Positions 1 to 8,253 of a DNA stretch of 64,000 nucleotides are shown here, in pieces. The notes beneath the pieces were generated by a model that was not told the DNA's origin, ran no database searches, and worked only from the letters and a program-made list of their open reading frames with translations. Numbering within the stretch: the first letter of the stretch is position 1; every line of letters begins with the position of its first letter. The stretch lies in NCBI GenBank assembly GCA_022706085.1, contig JAKJDF010000011.1, positions 1-64,000 on the forward strand, in the 5' to 3' direction. The translations under genes and the position numbers were made by a program. Source of the stretch: Candidatus Latescibacterota bacterium. Its GTDB lineage: Bacteria > Latescibacterota > MWCZ01.

Positions 1-26
1 TCTGCGCAATCGGGTAGCAACATGAA

Positions 27-66
27 CCGTATACCATGTCCCCATACACCCGTATACTATGTCTCC
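27..66. repeat. Two near-identical 17-mers in direct orientation
   Basis: Two copies of a 17-base motif with core CCGTATAC and end ATGTC start at 27 and 50, a 23-base period, differing at two positions. They lie just downstream of the lpdA stop codon. Function is unknown. They could be an operator pair for a gene outside the window or the edge of a longer tandem array. Confidence 0.5.
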
Positions 67-69
67 GGT

Positions 70-1479
70 CTATACAGGCGCCCAGAGGTGCGGGCTCTGA
101 CCGAAATACACGTCCGCAGCCTCCATGAGTGTCTCTGAGAGCGTGGGATGCGGATGAATGGTGAGCTTCAGGTCACTGGCCAGCGCCGACATCTCCACGG
201 CGAGCGTTCCCTCGGCAATCAATTCCCCCGCGCCCGCCCCTGTCATTCCTACACCCAGAACACGCCCGGTTTTCGGGTCCACGATAATCTTCGTCACGCC
301 GTCGTTCCGGTCGAGGGTTGTGGCCCTGCCCGATGCCGCCCACGGGAACCGCGCAACCTTGATCTCCCGCCCCTCTTTGGCCGCCTGCGTTTCCGTCAGT
401 CCGCACCACGCGATCTCGGGATCGGTGAATACCACTGCCGGGATGGCATAGGGCGCGAACACGGACTTCTCCCCCGCGATCACCTCCGCCGCAACCATCC
501 CCTCGTGCGAGGCCTTGTGCGCCAGCATCGGCTCCCCGGCAACGTCCCCGATCGCGAAGATTGTCGGCTCTGCGGTGCGCCGTTGAGCATCCGCCTCGAC
601 AAATCCGCGCGCGTTCACCACTGCCTTCGTCGTTTCGAGACCGAGGTCCGCGCTGTTTGGCCTCCGCCCCACCGCGATCAGAACTTTGCTGAACAACGCG
701 TCGCTCTCCGCGCCGGTTTTGTCCCTGAACCGCGCCCGAATGCCGTCTCCCTCTTCCGCAAGCGTCGTAACGGTGGTCTCCAGCATCACCTTTTCGAACT
801 TCTTCTCGATTCGCCGCGCCAGAGGGCCGATAAGGTCACGATCCACGCCCGGTAGCAGCCCCGGCGTCATTTCGACCACGCTGACCCGTGAACCCAGCGC
901 GTGGTACACCGTGCCGAGCTCCAGCCCGATGTACCCGCCACCGACCACAAGCAGGCTCTCCGGCACGCCGGCAAGCTCCAGCGCGCCGGTGGAATCCAGC
1001 ACCCGTGGGCTCGGGATGGAAAGCGCGGTGATGCTGGTGGGCCGCGATCCGGTGGCCAGGATCGCATGCTCGAACGTCACCTCTTCCGCTCCACCGGCCG
1101 TTTTGTCCACACGGAGTGTTGTCGGGCCGGAAAACCGGGCGCGCCCCTGAATGTGAGTGATCTTGCGGCGCTTCACCAGCTCACCCAGGCCACCGGTCAG
1201 CTTCTGCACCACGCTCTGTTTCCAGGCGCGCAGCCTGTCCAGCTCCACGGTCGGCCTGGCAAACGTCACGCCCCATGCCGCCGCATGTTCCGCCTCGTTG
1301 ATGAGCGCGGCAACATGAAGCAACGCCTTGGAAGGGATGCAGCCCCGGTAGAGGCACACCCCGCCGGGGTTTGCATCCGTGTCGATCAGTGTCACCTGCA
1401 GGCCGAGATCGGCCGCATGGAACGCCGCGACGTACCCGCCGGGCCCCCCTCCGATTACGGCAACCTGAGTGTGCGCCAT
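70..1479 (-). CDS. lpdA: Dihydrolipoyl dehydrogenase (E3)
   Basis: This is the FAD/NAD disulfide oxidoreductase that reoxidises the lipoyl groups of 2-oxoacid dehydrogenase complexes in the cytoplasm. Visible features are an N-terminal dinucleotide fold (VIGGGPGGYVAA), the redox-active pair in CLYRGCIPSK, a second nucleotide fold (VVGGGYIGLELG), the FAD-binding FAIGDVAG and the C-terminal catalytic HPHPTLSE. The start at 1479 is preferred over an upstream in-frame ATG at 1536 because a GGGGAAG ribosome site lies just before it and the FAD fold follows at once. About 469 residues is normal for the family. It is the last gene of a minus-strand set E2, sulfatase, E3. No E1 gene is present nearby. 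Confidence 0.95.
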   Translation of the reverse strand: MAHTQVAVIGGGPGGYVAAFHAADLGLQVTLIDTDANPGGVCLYRGCIPSKALLHVAALINEAEHAAAWGVTFARPTVELDRLRAWKQSVVQKLTGGLGELVKRRKITHIQGRARFSGPTTLRVDKTAGGAEEVTFEHAILATGSRPTSITALSIPSPRVLDSTGALELAGVPESLLVVGGGYIGLELGTVYHALGSRVSVVEMTPGLLPGVDRDLIGPLARRIEKKFEKVMLETTVTTLAEEGDGIRARFRDKTGAESDALFSKVLIAVGRRPNSADLGLETTKAVVNARGFVEADAQRRTAEPTIFAIGDVAGEPMLAHKASHEGMVAAEVIAGEKSVFAPYAIPAVVFTDPEIAWCGLTETQAAKEGREIKVARFPWAASGRATTLDRNDGVTKIIVDPKTGRVLGVGMTGAGAGELIAEGTLAVEMSALASDLKLTIHPHPTLSETLMEAADVYFGQSPHLWAPV

Positions 1480-1510
1480 GTCTCTTCCCCTTTTCCGGTG
1501 CGCCGCTCTC

Positions 1511-2899
1511 CTACATCGTATACTGCGCTCCGACAAGCCGCGTCAGAAGCACGTCCCGCAGGTACGCTTCCAGCGGCCTGCTGGCGGCGTCCGCAACCAG
1601 GTTGTTCTGCTCGTCGGGGTCCTTCTCCAGATCATACAGCATGTACCCCCGCCCGAGTTCATCCACCGCGTATTTGTACCTGCGGGACCGTATCATGATC
1701 TTCCGGCCCTGCCAGTCAATCTCGCTCAACTGGAACTCGCGCAGGTCTTCCTGTTCCCCCTTGAAGAGCGGCCAGAGGCTCTTCCCCTGATTTCGCCGCG
1801 AAGGCTCGCACCCCACCGCCTCCAGCAGTGTCGGGAAAACGTCAATAATCTCCGCAAGGGCGTTCGAGACGATGCCTGCCGGAACCCTCCCCGGCCAGCG
1901 GATCACCAGCGGCACCCGCAGGCTCGATTCATGGAACGTGCACTTCTGGATCCGGCCGTGGTCGCCCGCCATCTCGCCGTGGTCCGACCAGAACACCACC
2001 AGGAGATCGTCCAGCCAGCCGCGCGAAGCACAGGCGTTCAGTATCTCGCCCACCCAGTAGTCTATAAGCGAGATTTTCCCGAAATAATTCGCGCGGATGG
2101 CTGCCGCCTGCGCCTGCACCTCCGGGCCGAAGGTCCGGAAGTCCACCAAATTGCGCATCCAGCCGGGGAACTGATCCACCTGCGTGGAGTGCGGAATCGG
2201 CGGCGGCATGCTGGCCGGGTCGTACATCGTTGCGTACTCGCCCGGAGCATCCCACGGATCGTGCGGCCCTCCGAACCCGACAAACATGCAGAACGGCTGG
2301 TTGCCGCCGTATTCGTTCACGAATTTCACCGCCTGTTTGCCCACGTAGCTGTCCGGAAATGCGTCCACCGGCAACGGGCTCGGGCGCACCATCGCCCCGC
2401 CCAGTTTCGCCCGCTCGAGGTAATCCTGCTTGAACAGCTCCCAGTAATTCGTGCCGGCCCAGCTGTCCGTCAGGTACGACGGCGTCCGGCACGTGGCGTA
2501 GGGTCCGGTAGTCTCGTGCACATAATCGAACCCGCGGGCATGCATATACGGCTCGCGTTCCCGCAGGTGCTCTCCGCTGCGGTGTTCATGATAATGGGAT
2601 TTTCCCACATGCGCGGTGTAGTACCCCGCCCGCTGCAGGTGATGAAAAAACGTCTCATCCTCCGCCGGCATTTCCCCGTGGTTGACCCACATGCCGTGGT
2701 TATGCGGATACAGGCCGTTGATGAACGACGCTCGCGCCGGCATACATACGGGGCACACGGTGGTGGCCTGGGCAAACCTCGTTCCCTCCGCGCAGAGCCG
2801 GTCCATATTCGGCGTGCGGATCGGAAAACGCCCGGCGCATCCCATTCCATCGGCTCTCTGCTGATCCGGCATGATGATCAGAATATTCGGCTTCGACAT
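1511..2899 (-). CDS. Type I sulfatase (formylglycine-dependent)
   Basis: A 462-residue member of the alkaline-phosphatase superfamily sulfatases, which hydrolyse sulfate esters. The metal-binding start NILIIMPDQQ and the modification motif CMPAR (Cys52, converted to formylglycine in this family) are present. A second metal or substrate motif, FWSDHGEMAGDHG, lies near residue 315. A strong GGGAGGG site precedes the start. No signal peptide is evident, so the protein looks cytoplasmic unless exported another way. It lies 43 bases after the E2 gene and 31 bases before E3 on the same strand, so all three probably share a transcript. The substrate cannot be told from sequence. Choline-sulfatase-like and glycan-sulfatase roles are both possible. 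Confidence 0.93.
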   Translation of the reverse strand: MSKPNILIIMPDQQRADGMGCAGRFPIRTPNMDRLCAEGTRFAQATTVCPVCMPARASFINGLYPHNHGMWVNHGEMPAEDETFFHHLQRAGYYTAHVGKSHYHEHRSGEHLREREPYMHARGFDYVHETTGPYATCRTPSYLTDSWAGTNYWELFKQDYLERAKLGGAMVRPSPLPVDAFPDSYVGKQAVKFVNEYGGNQPFCMFVGFGGPHDPWDAPGEYATMYDPASMPPPIPHSTQVDQFPGWMRNLVDFRTFGPEVQAQAAAIRANYFGKISLIDYWVGEILNACASRGWLDDLLVVFWSDHGEMAGDHGRIQKCTFHESSLRVPLVIRWPGRVPAGIVSNALAEIIDVFPTLLEAVGCEPSRRNQGKSLWPLFKGEQEDLREFQLSEIDWQGRKIMIRSRRYKYAVDELGRGYMLYDLEKDPDEQNNLVADAASRPLEAYLRDVLLTRLVGAQYTM

Positions 2900-2942
2900 C
2901 TGATCCCTCCCCGAAGGGTCATAGCGTGAACCGGTATCGCAC

Positions 2943-4226
2943 CTACAGAAGAATCGTCAGCGGATTTTCCAGAGCCCGGGCAATCCACCGCACGAACGCC
3001 GCCCCATCCACGCCGTCCACCACGCGATGGTCGTACGAAAGGGAAAGCGGCATGATGAGCCTCGGTTTCAGCTCGCCGTCCACGTACACCGGTTGCACCT
3101 GTGCGCGGGAGAGGCCTAGAATGGCAACTTCCGGCCAGTTTACGATGGGCGTGAAGTACGTTCCCCCGATGCCGCCGAGGTTCGAGATGGTGAAACACCC
3201 GCCCTGCATGTCCTCAACGCCGAGTTTGCGGTTCCTTGCCTTCTCCGACACCTCGCTCAACTCCACCGAAAGCTCCGTGATGCTCTTCTTGTCCACATCC
3301 CTGATCACAGGCACCAGCAGTCCGCGGTCTGTTGCCACCGCTATGCCGACGTTGACGTACTTCTTCCGCACGATCTGGTTGTTCGCCACGTCAACGCTGG
3401 CATTGAACTGCGGGAACGCCTTCAGCGCCGCGCCCACGATCTTCAGCGCCACCGCGGTCACCGTCAGCTTCCCGCCCGCCGCTTCCACCTGTTTTGCCGC
3501 GCGCTTGCGCCAGTCCTCCAACACAGTGATGTCGGCCGTGTCGAACTGCGTCACATGGGGAATCGTCGCCCAGCAAAACGCCATGTGCTCGGCGGTCTTC
3601 CGGCGCACGTTGGACATCTCCACCCTCTCCACGGCGCCCCATTTCTCGAAATCAGGCAGCGCCGCCGCCGGAATTCCACTCCCCGCGGTCGCCACAACCC
3701 TCGCCTCGTTCTGCGCGCGCGAAAACGCCTTCACGTCGTCATGGGTGATGCGGCCGCCCTCACCTGTCCCCGGCACTTTCGTGATGTCTATCCCGATTTC
3801 CCGCGCAAACCGGCGCACGGACGGGGTTGCCGGTGCGGTGTCGGGAGACGGCGCCAGCAGGCCGACTTCCGGCTCCGGTGTGGCCACAGGTGCCGCCGGC
3901 GCCGCGGCCGGCGCCGGTTTCGGTGGTACCGGTGGGGGGGCGGCTTCCTTCGGCGGCGGTTCCGGCTTTGCGTCCTCTTTCGGCACCTCCGTTTCATCCA
4001 CGGAAAGCACCGTCTGCCCCACCGTCACCTTGTCGCCAGGCTTCACCAGCACCCCGACGACCTTCCCGCCCACAGGACACGGCACCTCAATCGTCGCCTT
4101 GTCCGTCTCCAGCTCCACCATCGGCTGGTCAATTTCGATCATCTCGCCCTGGACAGCGAAAACGTTGACAATCTGCCCGCCCTGCACGTTTTCACCCAGA
4201 TCGGGTATCTTCACTTCCGTTGCCAT
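2943..4226 (-). CDS. 2-oxoacid dehydrogenase E2, dihydrolipoamide acyltransferase
   Basis: E2 core of a 2-oxoacid dehydrogenase complex. It moves the acyl group from E1 to CoA through a swinging lipoyl arm. Domains in order: one lipoyl domain (residues 1-80, lipoyl Lys in ELETDKATIE), a long Pro/Ala-rich linker, a peripheral subunit-binding domain (SVRRFAREIGIDI, about 140-175) and the catalytic CAT-like domain ending in DHRVVDG. The start MATEVKIPDL at 4226 is preferred to an in-frame ATG two codons upstream. About 427 residues fits a single-lipoyl E2. The acyl substrate (pyruvate, 2-oxoglutarate or branched chain) cannot be fixed without its E1, which is not in the window. Downstream on the same strand are a sulfatase and E3. 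Confidence 0.93.
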   Translation of the reverse strand: MATEVKIPDLGENVQGGQIVNVFAVQGEMIEIDQPMVELETDKATIEVPCPVGGKVVGVLVKPGDKVTVGQTVLSVDETEVPKEDAKPEPPPKEAAPPPVPPKPAPAAAPAAPVATPEPEVGLLAPSPDTAPATPSVRRFAREIGIDITKVPGTGEGGRITHDDVKAFSRAQNEARVVATAGSGIPAAALPDFEKWGAVERVEMSNVRRKTAEHMAFCWATIPHVTQFDTADITVLEDWRKRAAKQVEAAGGKLTVTAVALKIVGAALKAFPQFNASVDVANNQIVRKKYVNVGIAVATDRGLLVPVIRDVDKKSITELSVELSEVSEKARNRKLGVEDMQGGCFTISNLGGIGGTYFTPIVNWPEVAILGLSRAQVQPVYVDGELKPRLIMPLSLSYDHRVVDGVDGAAFVRWIARALENPLTILL

Positions 4227-4460
4227 ACGCACCCGCCTTGCGTTACGGTGGTGGGATCGTGAAACGTTCCATCGGCTGTGACAAAATGTAAGACCGGAGC
4301 GGAGGCAGGGGTAGGATACTGGCCCATTTCCCGTGCATCTTCACCGTCCGGTTGCGTTCCCCGACACCGTGGGTTCGGGCTGCTATGCGCAGACCCGTAG
4401 GTTTCAATATCCGCCGTGTGTCCAGGCAGGCACGGCGTTGCGCGTTTCTCCGGAGGCACC

Positions 4461-4853
4461 GTGCGTGCAACCCCGCTCCCGCTCTGCAGCATTTCCGCCG
4501 GCAGGCCGGTCCTTGTCGGCGCGTCAGCGGGGCATTTCTGGTTCTCTGACCTCAAGCGCATGGCCTCGGGCCGCGTTCTCTGCTGCGTGGGCACGCTGCC
4601 AGACAAACCGGCTGATCCCGGGCACTCCGCCCGCGTCCTTTTTTCAGACGACCGCGGCGAAACCTGGCGCGAGCACCCGGAGCAAATCATTCCCGGGGCA
4701 TCCAATATCAGCCTGCCGGACGGCCGTCTCCTCATTTCCCACGACCGGCTTGGCAACGGCCTGGACGGTGCCCCCGGCCCCAACGGCCCCGTGGATGCCG
4801 TGTTTGCGGTGCGGATTCGAGTGACGAAGCTTTCGCACGCGTTGTCAGCGTAG
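4461..4853 (+). pseudogene. N-terminal fragment of a BNR-repeat sialidase-like protein
   Basis: A 130-codon reading frame contains one clear Asp-box/BNR unit (FSDDRGETWREH) and a following strand ISLPDGRLLISH, as in the first blade of a sialidase-like propeller. It then stops inside repeat-rich DNA. A GGAGG site precedes a GTG at 4461, so the 5' end looks intact. Full sialidase proteins need five or six blades and are usually over 350 residues, so this is a truncated remnant. A complete sialidase-like gene lies 1 kb away on the other strand. The fragment is divergent from the E2 gene. Confidence 0.6.
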
Positions 4854-4979
4854 GGCGCGTTCGCCGAAAGCGCCGCTCAAACACCGCAATCGGTCTGGAC
4901 TTTTTCGTGGATACGGTGGACCGCGTGGCCGCGCGCGGGCAATGCCATTCCCCACCCGTCCGGTTCAGCCAGCCGCCCT

Positions 4980-5038
4980 GTGGACCTAGTGGACAGGCTG
5001 TCCCCGCGGTCGCTGAGCCTGTCGAAGCGCCGCGGTAG
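4980..5038. repeat. GTGGAC nonamer pair and TGAGCCTGTCGAAG repeat
   Basis: Two GTGGAC words nine bases apart (4980 and 4989) are followed at 5008-5034 by one copy of the GGTCGCTGAGCCTGTCGAAG intergenic repeat. Both types recur elsewhere in the window. They fill most of the gap between the sialidase fragment and the next gene. Confidence 0.7.
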
Positions 5039-5057
5039 AACGGCCTGCCGCGTTCCC

Positions 5058-5801
5058 CTACCCCAGCCCCCGCACCCACTGTTTCGTCCACTCCACCGCC
5101 TCCAGTCCGATATCCATGATGGAGGAACTGAGGAAGCAGAGCCCCTCGCAGGCGCCCTCATCCAGCAGCCGGACTCCGCTTTCCACCTGCGCGGCCATCT
5201 CCCCCGCGGTAAGCCGCCGGTTCTCCCCGAAATCGTGGAAGTAGAGCCCCACCACCGTCGGTTTGCCACCGCAAAGCTCGTTCGACCGTGCAACATACTC
5301 CGCCAGATTGGGCAACTGCCGCGCGTGCCACACCCAGAAACTCACGCCGTCCACGTACTGCAGGTAGTCCGCAAGGTTGGGTATGTCGAGGCTCATGGAG
5401 TAGATCACGATCCAGAGCTCCATGCCCGGCGGAAGCGCTTCCCGCATGCGAGCGAGGAGGTCCGGCTGCGCGCCCTTGCTGATCTCCGTCGTGCTGAAGT
5501 CGTCAAGTAGCACCCCGCGCACGTTGGGATGCGCGTTGTGCAGCGCAATAATGGGCGCCAGCGGACGCTCGAACTGGAACCCGTCGTCAAAGCTCATCTC
5601 CCAGAGCAGATTACGGCAGAAGGCGACGTCGCGGTACTCCTCCTCCGTCGGCGGGATGAACCCGCACATCATCGCCTGATCAATGCCGAGTTCGCGCAGC
5701 CCGCCGCCGATCGTCATGCGGGATTCGGGGAATCCGTAGTCCTTCGCGAGGCAGTTGACACCGGTGCCCCAGAGCCAGAGTTTGTCGCGCAATCCTGCCA
5801 T
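5058..5801 (-). CDS. Unknown protein, TIM-barrel glycosidase-like
   Basis: About 247 residues, not assigned to a named family. The pattern of hydrophobic strands each followed by acidic loops (GVLLDDFS, YVDGVSFWVW, VVGLYFHDFGE) resembles a beta/alpha barrel of glycoside-hydrolase type, and the acidic pair in LLDDF would suit catalysis. This is inference. The start at 5801 has a GAGGAG site seven bases upstream. An in-frame ATG at 5816 overlaps the preceding stop and lacks a good site. It lies 11 bases after the sialidase-like gene, so the two are almost certainly co-transcribed and may act on the same glycan. No signal peptide is seen. Confidence 0.75.
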   Translation of the reverse strand: MAGLRDKLWLWGTGVNCLAKDYGFPESRMTIGGGLRELGIDQAMMCGFIPPTEEEYRDVAFCRNLLWEMSFDDGFQFERPLAPIIALHNAHPNVRGVLLDDFSTTEISKGAQPDLLARMREALPPGMELWIVIYSMSLDIPNLADYLQYVDGVSFWVWHARQLPNLAEYVARSNELCGGKPTVVGLYFHDFGENRRLTAGEMAAQVESGVRLLDEGACEGLCFLSSSIMDIGLEAVEWTKQWVRGLG

Positions 5802-5812
5802 GGTGTTGCTCC

Positions 5813-7405
5813 TCATGGGGCTTCGGGGAGGATGCCCCGCCGGGTCACGCGGATAAACTGCGCCCGCATGGACGACTCGAACGAATCCCAGTAGACGTAC
5901 AGCACGCGGTCGGGCTCCACCTCGATCATACTGCCCATTGCCCAGATCGCGGAATCAATCTGCACGCCGGAATCCCACGAAATGCCATCGTCGAAACTTG
6001 CGTGAATCGTGCAGCCGGGCAGACGATGCGCAACCAGCAGCACTCCCGACGCCGTGCGCAGCATGTTCGAGGTCGCGTAGCCGGGGAAGGGTCCCCGCAC
6101 GCAGGGCGTCCACGACCGCCCGCCGTCCTCCGACCACGTCTCCCACATCCATGGCGAATAGATCGGCCGGATCAGCGCGACAATGCGGCCCGGACTGACT
6201 TCGGCCGCGCAGATTTCCGTCAGGTCGAGGCTTCCGTCCACCGGCTTCCCCGTCGAATCGCGCGTGCCGTCAATGTTCACCCAGTCCGACCACGTGGCGC
6301 CATTGTCGGCTGTTCTGGCCGCAAACGCCTGGCAGTGGTGGGAACCCCAGGTGAAGATGCTGGCGCCCTCGATCGTGCTTTCGTGCCCGCCGTAGCCAAA
6401 CGCCAGCACCGAGCCATCAGAGAGGTTGACGAGGGGAGCCGGATACACGCGCTTCAGCCCCCCGGGGGCAGATGGCATCGAAATCGGCTTCGGCGCGTGC
6501 CAGAGCTTCCCATCCGCGCCCCCGTCAGCAATACGGGCTCCTTTCTCGCTCGATATCAACATGCGCACGGTTCCGTCCGGCCAGCGGTGCAGGTAGCCCC
6601 AGCCGTCCCACGCCTCCGCTTCGTGCGTGGTGACACGTTCCGGGGGTGACCAGTTCCGGCCATTATCCGATGACCGGCTGACAAACTCCGCCGTGGTGCC
6701 GCTGTACGCGGGCTTCTGCGTCGTGAAGCTGAGGAGCAGATCATCGCCCGCACGGACAAGCTGCCCGGGGCGCTGCCAGGTGCCGGGCTCCATCCCGCTC
6801 ACCGGGTGGAACCAGGACGTCCGGGGCGATTTCCCCGCAGGCCACAACTTCGCGCTTCTCTTTGCCCCGCCGACTGAAGCTTCGACAATGGACGCGTTGT
6901 TGAAGAGAAAAAGACCCATCCTGCCGTATCCGACGAACGACGGGTCGGCCACCTCGAACACACCCCGGCCGTCAATCCGCACGAAAAGACGATCGCCGGC
7001 AAGCTGGATGTCAGCTTCGTGCGACGCCACCGTGGTGCTGGATACACGGCGGACGAGGTCCATCTGCACGATGCGCAGCCAGCCATCGCCCGACATGCGC
7101 GATACTGCCGCCCAGAAGTGCTGCGCGCGGTCGGCCTGCCCGCATTCGGGGAAGTGCAGCACGAAGAAGTCGTCCGGCGCCACGGCGTGGAAGACGAGGC
7201 CCGCGTCGCTGTGTGGTGTCAGGGAGAAGCGCATCCTTGCACGGAAATCGCCGTAATCCGCGCCGAGGTGGAAGGCGTAGTGGTGGCCCTGAAGCCCGTC
7301 CCCGTCCTGGCGCGGCACCGCGGCCTTCAGTGCGCCCTCAACATCCACCCATGCGCCGTTCTCAAAATGCCAGCCTGTGCCATCGCCGAACCGCAATCGT
7401 TCCAT
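5813..7405 (-). CDS. Sialidase-like protein with N-terminal concanavalin-type domain
   Basis: About 530 residues. Residues 1-190 look like a laminin-G/3-keto-disaccharide-hydrolase jelly roll (HYAFHLGADYGDFRARMRFS, then a DAGLVFHA core). From about 200 on there is a sialidase propeller with Asp-box units such as RSSDNGRNWSPPE, TADNGATWSDW and SEDGGRSWTPC. Such proteins remove terminal sugars, often sialic acids, from glycans. The start MERLRFGDG at 7405 follows an AGGAGG site by nine bases, which makes an upstream ATG at 7516 unlikely. There is no clear signal peptide. It is the first gene of a two-gene unit with the unknown TIM-barrel protein. Exact substrate is unknown. Confidence 0.82.
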   Translation of the reverse strand: MERLRFGDGTGWHFENGAWVDVEGALKAAVPRQDGDGLQGHHYAFHLGADYGDFRARMRFSLTPHSDAGLVFHAVAPDDFFVLHFPECGQADRAQHFWAAVSRMSGDGWLRIVQMDLVRRVSSTTVASHEADIQLAGDRLFVRIDGRGVFEVADPSFVGYGRMGLFLFNNASIVEASVGGAKRSAKLWPAGKSPRTSWFHPVSGMEPGTWQRPGQLVRAGDDLLLSFTTQKPAYSGTTAEFVSRSSDNGRNWSPPERVTTHEAEAWDGWGYLHRWPDGTVRMLISSEKGARIADGGADGKLWHAPKPISMPSAPGGLKRVYPAPLVNLSDGSVLAFGYGGHESTIEGASIFTWGSHHCQAFAARTADNGATWSDWVNIDGTRDSTGKPVDGSLDLTEICAAEVSPGRIVALIRPIYSPWMWETWSEDGGRSWTPCVRGPFPGYATSNMLRTASGVLLVAHRLPGCTIHASFDDGISWDSGVQIDSAIWAMGSMIEVEPDRVLYVYWDSFESSMRAQFIRVTRRGILPEAP

Positions 7406-7546
7406 CCCGAGTACCCTCCTGACGGGCCCGTTCCCAGTTCCCGGTGCGTGCTCATAATCGCGAATCTGTACGCGCGGCCCAACTCCTCGCACTGATTTCG
7501 CATCTGGCCCGGGCACTATCAGCTATGGCAAGGAGGCGTCTTCGTG

Positions 7547-8194
7547 TCAAGGGTGTGCGCGAGGTTTTTTCATCGGAGTCCCTGGCTGGGGAAAAGGAGG
7601 AGGATGGGCCGCGAAAGACGTCAGCGTGGCAGCATTTTGCGCGTGAGGTGGCGCCGCCCGCGCCCACGAGGTAGCTGAGCCTGTCGAAGCTCCGAGGGCG
7701 CGGGAAACCCGCGGCGTTCTTCGGCAAGGCGGGACGCACCGCGGACGCTCAAGGCATCTGCCAGGTCCATTACGTCCACTGTGTTCGCTCCCTTCGCGCA
7801 CCCTCTTCGCCCACCGCCCCACGTCGTCCGCCGTGGCCGGGCGGGCGTCCACGAGGCTCTGGCGGCGCTGGTCTGTTCGTTCCCACAACGGCAGATCGCG
7901 CTGGCTGAGGAAGTCTTCGTAATCGAGGCGCAGCTCCTCCAGCCTGGCACGGACAACATTCGTGAGCTTCAGCTCCATCTTCTTCGAGGCGCCGGACGCC
8001 TGGCTCCCTTCGGCGACGTTCTGCACCCCACTGCGGGCTGCCTGCACCATCTGATCGTGTGCTCGACTCTGCCTTTCGATGTACGTGTCGCAGAATCTCA
8101 CGGTAAGGTCGTACACAAGCTGGCCCACCCGGAAGCTCTTCAGATGGCGGTACCCCCCGTGCGCCGGTATCAGCGCTTCTCCTTTGGACATCAT
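7547..8194 (-). CDS. Four-helix-bundle protein (23S IVS/Avd-like fold), C-terminus eroded
   Basis: The first 115 codons match the four-helix-bundle family well (SRAHDQMVQAARSGVQNVAE, KKMELKLTNVVRARLEEL, RLDYEDFL). The normal last helix (an ANT start and an EGGFxERLY end in relatives) is missing in frame. An ANT appears in the other reading frame near 7780, where a GTGGAC nonamer repeat begins. In the open frame the tail reads through that repeat and a TGAGCCTGTCGAAG repeat, giving a low-complexity end. So the gene looks frameshifted or cut by repeats. The start at 8194 (or 8191) follows AGGGGA. Relatives sit in rRNA intervening sequences or by retroelements, but here the gene is solitary. Role unknown. 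Confidence 0.7.
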   Translation of the reverse strand: MMSKGEALIPAHGGYRHLKSFRVGQLVYDLTVRFCDTYIERQSRAHDQMVQAARSGVQNVAEGSQASGASKKMELKLTNVVRARLEELRLDYEDFLSQRDLPLWERTDQRRQSLVDARPATADDVGRWAKRVREGSEHSGRNGPGRCLERPRCVPPCRRTPRVSRALGASTGSATSWARAAPPHAQNAATLTSFAAHPPPFPQPGTPMKKPRAHP

Positions 8195-8217
8195 AGGGTC
8201 CCCTGCGCCTGCTTGCC

Positions 8218-8253
8218 GTCCACCTGGTCCACTCCGTCCACCCCGTCCACCGA
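8218..8253. repeat. Tandem GTCCAC nonamers, four units
   Basis: GTCCAC occurs at 8218, 8227, 8236 and 8245, an exact nine-base period with a variable last triplet. The array starts 23 bases upstream of the four-helix-bundle start and ends right after the acyl-CoA synthetase stop. Further nonamers lie inside the damaged 3' half of the same gene (7765-7779), at 4980-4994 and at 19300-19349. Confidence 0.85.

Noticed and set aside
1469-2929. 486-codon plus-strand open frame
   Set aside because: Antisense to the first sulfatase. The sense strand has the complete CMPAR signature.
8218-8253. CRISPR array
   Set aside because: The repeats are nine bases in direct tandem without 30-base spacers. No repeat-spacer pattern or cas gene occurs in the window.
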